Source: Nothophaeocryptopus gaeumannii (Eukaryota > Ascomycota > Dothideomycetes > Mycosphaerellales > Mycosphaerellaceae). Taken from it: a stretch of 64,000 bases of DNA. Shown piece by piece: positions 61,143 through 64,000 of the stretch (the first letter of the stretch is position 1; every line of letters begins with the position of its first letter). A program made the translations under genes and the position numbers. The DNA lies in NCBI GenBank assembly GCA_031771865.1, contig JASISA010000022.1, positions 1 to 64,000 of the forward strand, given 5' to 3'. The notes beneath the pieces were generated by a model. That model worked only from the letters and a program-made list of their open reading frames with translations, did no database searches and was not told the origin of the DNA.

Positions 61143-64000
61143 CTAATATAATCCTCGCTTCTGAGGACTACCAAAATCCGATCGAGCCGGACCGCCTGGA
61201 GTGGCCATACGAATTGGTTTTCCAGATGGAGTCCCAGGAGCACTAGCGTTTGGTGTCCTCACATCCCCCGATCTTGGCGGGCGAAACTCTGTCACCCTGC
61301 CTTTCTGATATATTTCGTCAATCATTTGCTCCAAGATACCCGCGCTGTGGTACTCTTGGTACTTGCGCCACAACCTCAATGCAGTCCGAGCATCTTCGAT
61401 ACTGTCGTGCCCCTGGTGGATGTTCTGCTGCACGTCCTCCTGCAAGACGACCCAAGCAAGGAAGCGCAAAGATAGCTTTCGACGAGCTCGGGATCCTAGC
61501 GAGAAAAGCTCTTGGGTATCGATGACTTGTGAATCTGGCACGTACATGTTGATGATGCGGAAGTCCGAGGACAGCCCATGTCCAATGAAAGAGCACCCCA
61601 AGTTCAGAAGGACCCAGAGCTTCTTGTAGACCTCCTTCAGAGGCACCAATTTAAAGCGGCTCGTTCCGACAGTCAAATCGCCATCGTGCAGTCCCGAGTA
61701 CTGTGTGAGATAATCGTCGATAGGCTCATCAATCGCAATGTAGTCGTCGATGAAAGGCAACTCTTGGTCATGACCATCGCCCCTCAGGACGGACACCCTT
61801 GCCAGACCTGATCGGGCTGGGCGTGTCATCTTTCTAGATCCGTCGGCGCCGACATCAATTTCCTCTCGCAGAAGCCGGACGAATTCAGCGTCAATGCCCA
61901 CGTGCGTCTGCTCGCCAGGTAGAGGTTCCGTCTCGGAAAGAGCCTGGAATGCGTAATCCGCCGTGAACGGAGGTTGCATTGGGCTTCTGAACAGCACGCT
62001 GGTATCAATCGCTTGTTTCCAGTCGTTATCGATACAATGTGAGGCGGTCTTGATCTGATATGTAACAACAGACGGAAATTTCCACTGCGAATTAAAGTTC
62101 AGTGCGTCGTCGGGCGAAAGCTTGTGAACCAGGAAGTCGTTGAAAAGGTGCCAGTTGCCCTTCTGTAATGGATCCGTATCTGCCAAGCCTACATCTATCA
62201 CTGCCACAAGATGGGACTTTTCGCCCTCACTGGGTTTGACATCGGCAACAACTCCGACTAGCTCATACACAGTTACATTGTGTTGGCCTCGGAGCAGATG
62301 CAGTTGTAGATCTTGGCCCTCATAGCAAAAGAATCTACCGCTTGTGACGATGACGCCAATTTCTCTTGGTAGGAAACCAGGAACCGACCAAAGTTGTTTC
62401 GCCTGCAGGGACGTAGCCGCGGCGTTAAGCGTTAGCACTGCTGGCAAGTGACGAATGGCTCTGTGAGAGACCATAGGCTTGTACCCGTTGCATCTTAAAC
62501 ACCAGCCCCTATGCTGAACGTGCCTCTCCATTGAAGATTTGAGCACTTGCGTGAAGTAGTGACGAACATTACGATGCTTCGGTGGTCTCTGCGGCCATTG
62601 CAGGTCATGTGTATACCATACTCTGTCCGTACTACTCTCGTAGTTGCAGTGGGCGCATTGCGTATAGTCCACGCCTATACTTCCAAATGCAGCATGGAAA
62701 TCCCCTAAGGACGGGGCCACCCATTTGAAATTGTCCTCCAGCTTCTGTAGCAGGAACCTATTGAGGTTCTGCATCATGGTCGTGAGCGGCAGGCTGCTCG
62801 TGTGCTCTTCGAGTACGTTTTGAGCAGGTGCGTCGGTCTGTCTGCTCAGCGCTTTGAGAAAGTTTGTTGCCTGGCAATTTGGTCCTTTCGACTTCTCGAG
62901 CATGTCTACCAGGAAACCCAGCTCGCACATCAGACAGCTCTCTAATTGGCAATCTCTCGCTGTGTGGTGTAGTACTAGATTCCGTGCAGTTGAGGTGAAT
63001 CTCATAATCTGCAGAAGAGGGTTGGCGTATGAATTGACGATGTGTGTTTCCAGACCAGCGAAGCTCGTCTTGTTGTAATACCGAAAGTCGAAGTCTTCTA
63101 CACCAAACTTGCTGTACTTGATCTCCACGTTCCGGTAGAGGAAATCGACGCCGGTTGTGGCTTGTCCTTCAAGTTTCAGAGCATCAAGGACTTTGAGGAG
63201 GTCCTCACTCATGCGTCGCTCTCCATCAAAGCCGCCATCTTCCTCCCTAGGCTTCTCACTCAAGAATTTGGGAGCTGCGAGAGGGTCCGATATCCGATCC
63301 CCGGAACTCGCAAATAGTGCCTGGTATCGCTTTTCTTTCTTGGTATTCGGGCCAACCCTGCCGTATTCGAAAGGCCGAAAAGCATGCTCCTGAGAATCGA
63401 TTTTCGGCGGCGGTGCTCCAACACGGTGGACGAAACTGCTGGACCATCCTGAGAAGAGTGCCTCTCTGTAGAATGGCATACCGATGGAGTTTAAGGGTGC
63501 GTCTGGAGTCCAACCCAGCTGCTTGCTAGGAGAAGTGACATCTGCAATGTCCAACGGCTTGGCGAATTCTGTGAACTGCAGCTTGGCAGGCGAGCCCCAA
63601 AGGATCAAGTGATTGTTGCTGTCCACTAGAGCAAAGCCTTTACCCGAGGGCATGAGCTCCAGACCGACATAGTGTGCATCGAAATGATTCGCATACCGCA
63701 TAGAAGGCATGTCCGGGTTTTGAATGTCAATTGAATGAATCAAACCAGCTTGTGACACCACGATGCAAGTAGAAGAGAGTTTTGGATGCATGCGCACAAA
63801 CGCAGCTCCTTGCTGAAAAGGGACCGGCGGCGCAGGTTTACGTGCTTTCAGATCGTACACGCGGACCAAGCGCTCTAGTGAAAGACCTTGGTATTGCATC
63901 TGAGCCCAGCCGCAGGTTAACAAGTAATCGCCGCGAGCATCCATGTCGTTCACAGTGCCGGCGTAAGCCTTCCAGCTGTGCACAACGGATAGTGTCTTTG
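61143..64000 (-). CDS. pan2: PAN2, catalytic subunit of the PAN deadenylase (5' end outside the window)
   Basis: About 952 residues are visible in an uninterrupted frame that is still open at the right edge, so part of the N-terminal WD40 propeller is missing. Order: remaining propeller blades (VNDMDARGDYLLTCGWA, VRVYDLKARKP); a USP/UCH-like pseudo-hydrolase domain (SYANPLLQIMRFTSTARNL); and a C-terminal DEDD exonuclease with GIDAEFV (Asp, Glu), GHGLSSDFRII (Asp) and QGHDSIEDA (His, Asp). PAN2 with PAN3 trims mRNA poly(A) tails bound by poly(A)-binding protein in the cytoplasm. The frame's first in-window potential start (63983) is a GTG and not the real initiator. Confidence 0.95.
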   Translation of the reverse strand, partial: KTLSVVHSWKAYAGTVNDMDARGDYLLTCGWAQMQYQGLSLERLVRVYDLKARKPAPPVPFQQGAAFVRMHPKLSSTCIVVSQAGLIHSIDIQNPDMPSMRYANHFDAHYVGLELMPSGKGFALVDSNNHLILWGSPAKLQFTEFAKPLDIADVTSPSKQLGWTPDAPLNSIGMPFYREALFSGWSSSFVHRVGAPPPKIDSQEHAFRPFEYGRVGPNTKKEKRYQALFASSGDRISDPLAAPKFLSEKPREEDGGFDGERRMSEDLLKVLDALKLEGQATTGVDFLYRNVEIKYSKFGVEDFDFRYYNKTSFAGLETHIVNSYANPLLQIMRFTSTARNLVLHHTARDCQLESCLMCELGFLVDMLEKSKGPNCQATNFLKALSRQTDAPAQNVLEEHTSSLPLTTMMQNLNRFLLQKLEDNFKWVAPSLGDFHAAFGSIGVDYTQCAHCNYESSTDRVWYTHDLQWPQRPPKHRNVRHYFTQVLKSSMERHVQHRGWCLRCNGYKPMVSHRAIRHLPAVLTLNAAATSLQAKQLWSVPGFLPREIGVIVTSGRFFCYEGQDLQLHLLRGQHNVTVYELVGVVADVKPSEGEKSHLVAVIDVGLADTDPLQKGNWHLFNDFLVHKLSPDDALNFNSQWKFPSVVTYQIKTASHCIDNDWKQAIDTSVLFRSPMQPPFTADYAFQALSETEPLPGEQTHVGIDAEFVRLLREEIDVGADGSRKMTRPARSGLARVSVLRGDGHDQELPFIDDYIAIDEPIDDYLTQYSGLHDGDLTVGTSRFKLVPLKEVYKKLWVLLNLGCSFIGHGLSSDFRIINMYVPDSQVIDTQELFSLGSRARRKLSLRFLAWVVLQEDVQQNIHQGHDSIEDARTALRLWRKYQEYHSAGILEQMIDEIYQKGRVTEFRPPRSGDVRTPNASAPGTPSGKPIRMATPGGPARSDFGSPQKRGLY

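Overview
This window looks like nuclear DNA of a filamentous ascomycete (Pezizomycotina; probably a dothideomycete, which is inference). The genes have many 50-100 nt GT-AG introns. They include a fungal PAS-GAF-PHY hybrid-kinase phytochrome, a fungal G-protein gamma subunit, a Pho4/NUC-1-type bHLH factor and other fungal families. The repeats carry a strong RIP-like signature (CpA depleted, TpA enriched). No tRNA, rRNA or CRISPR was seen.

Layout. 1-9795 is a nested repeat island. RIP-degraded, AT-rich DNA (76-1156, 7303-9234, 9592-9795) holds two opposite-facing copies of one LTR family (1-75 truncated by the window edge; 9235-9591 complete). It also holds a 6.1-kb Ty3/gypsy chromovirus (1157-7302) with two LTRs that are identical by eye and a 5-bp target-site duplication, but about ten +/-1 frameshifts inside. 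9.8-13.2 kb is a thin accessory strip with a frameshifted kinase-like gene and a Cys-rich small ORF lacking an ATG.

From 13.2 kb on the DNA is gene-dense: cyclophilin PPIL1 type (+), formaldehyde-dehydrogenase-like MDR enzyme (-), enoyl-CoA hydratase/isomerase (+), a flavoprotein-ankyrin fusion (-) divergent from a phytochrome (+), BCAS3-like WD protein (-), eIF3a (-), G gamma (+), bHLH factor (+), six-exon F-box protein (-), alpha/beta hydrolase (-), AP-1 gamma adaptin (+), tRNA 2'-phosphotransferase (-), a 219-aa conserved-looking protein (-), a 919-aa low-complexity protein (-), N-terminal protein methyltransferase (-), a 14-exon Baeyer-Villiger-type monooxygenase (+), ATP-type PEP carboxykinase (+) and PAN2 (-, running off the right edge).

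The genes do not form one pathway; most are housekeeping functions in ordinary fungal order. The items most worth following are the fusion of a catalytically degenerate HFCD flavoprotein domain to ankyrin-like repeats, head-to-head with the phytochrome; a stop-free 63-nt intron placed directly after the phospho-acceptor loop of the phytochrome receiver; an 8-nt microexon in the monooxygenase; a CGG-N7-CGG site upstream of PEP carboxykinase; and the mismatch between identical LTRs and many frameshifts in the chromovirus. Exon coordinates were set by hand from splice signals, reading phase and family resemblance. No alignment or database search was run.
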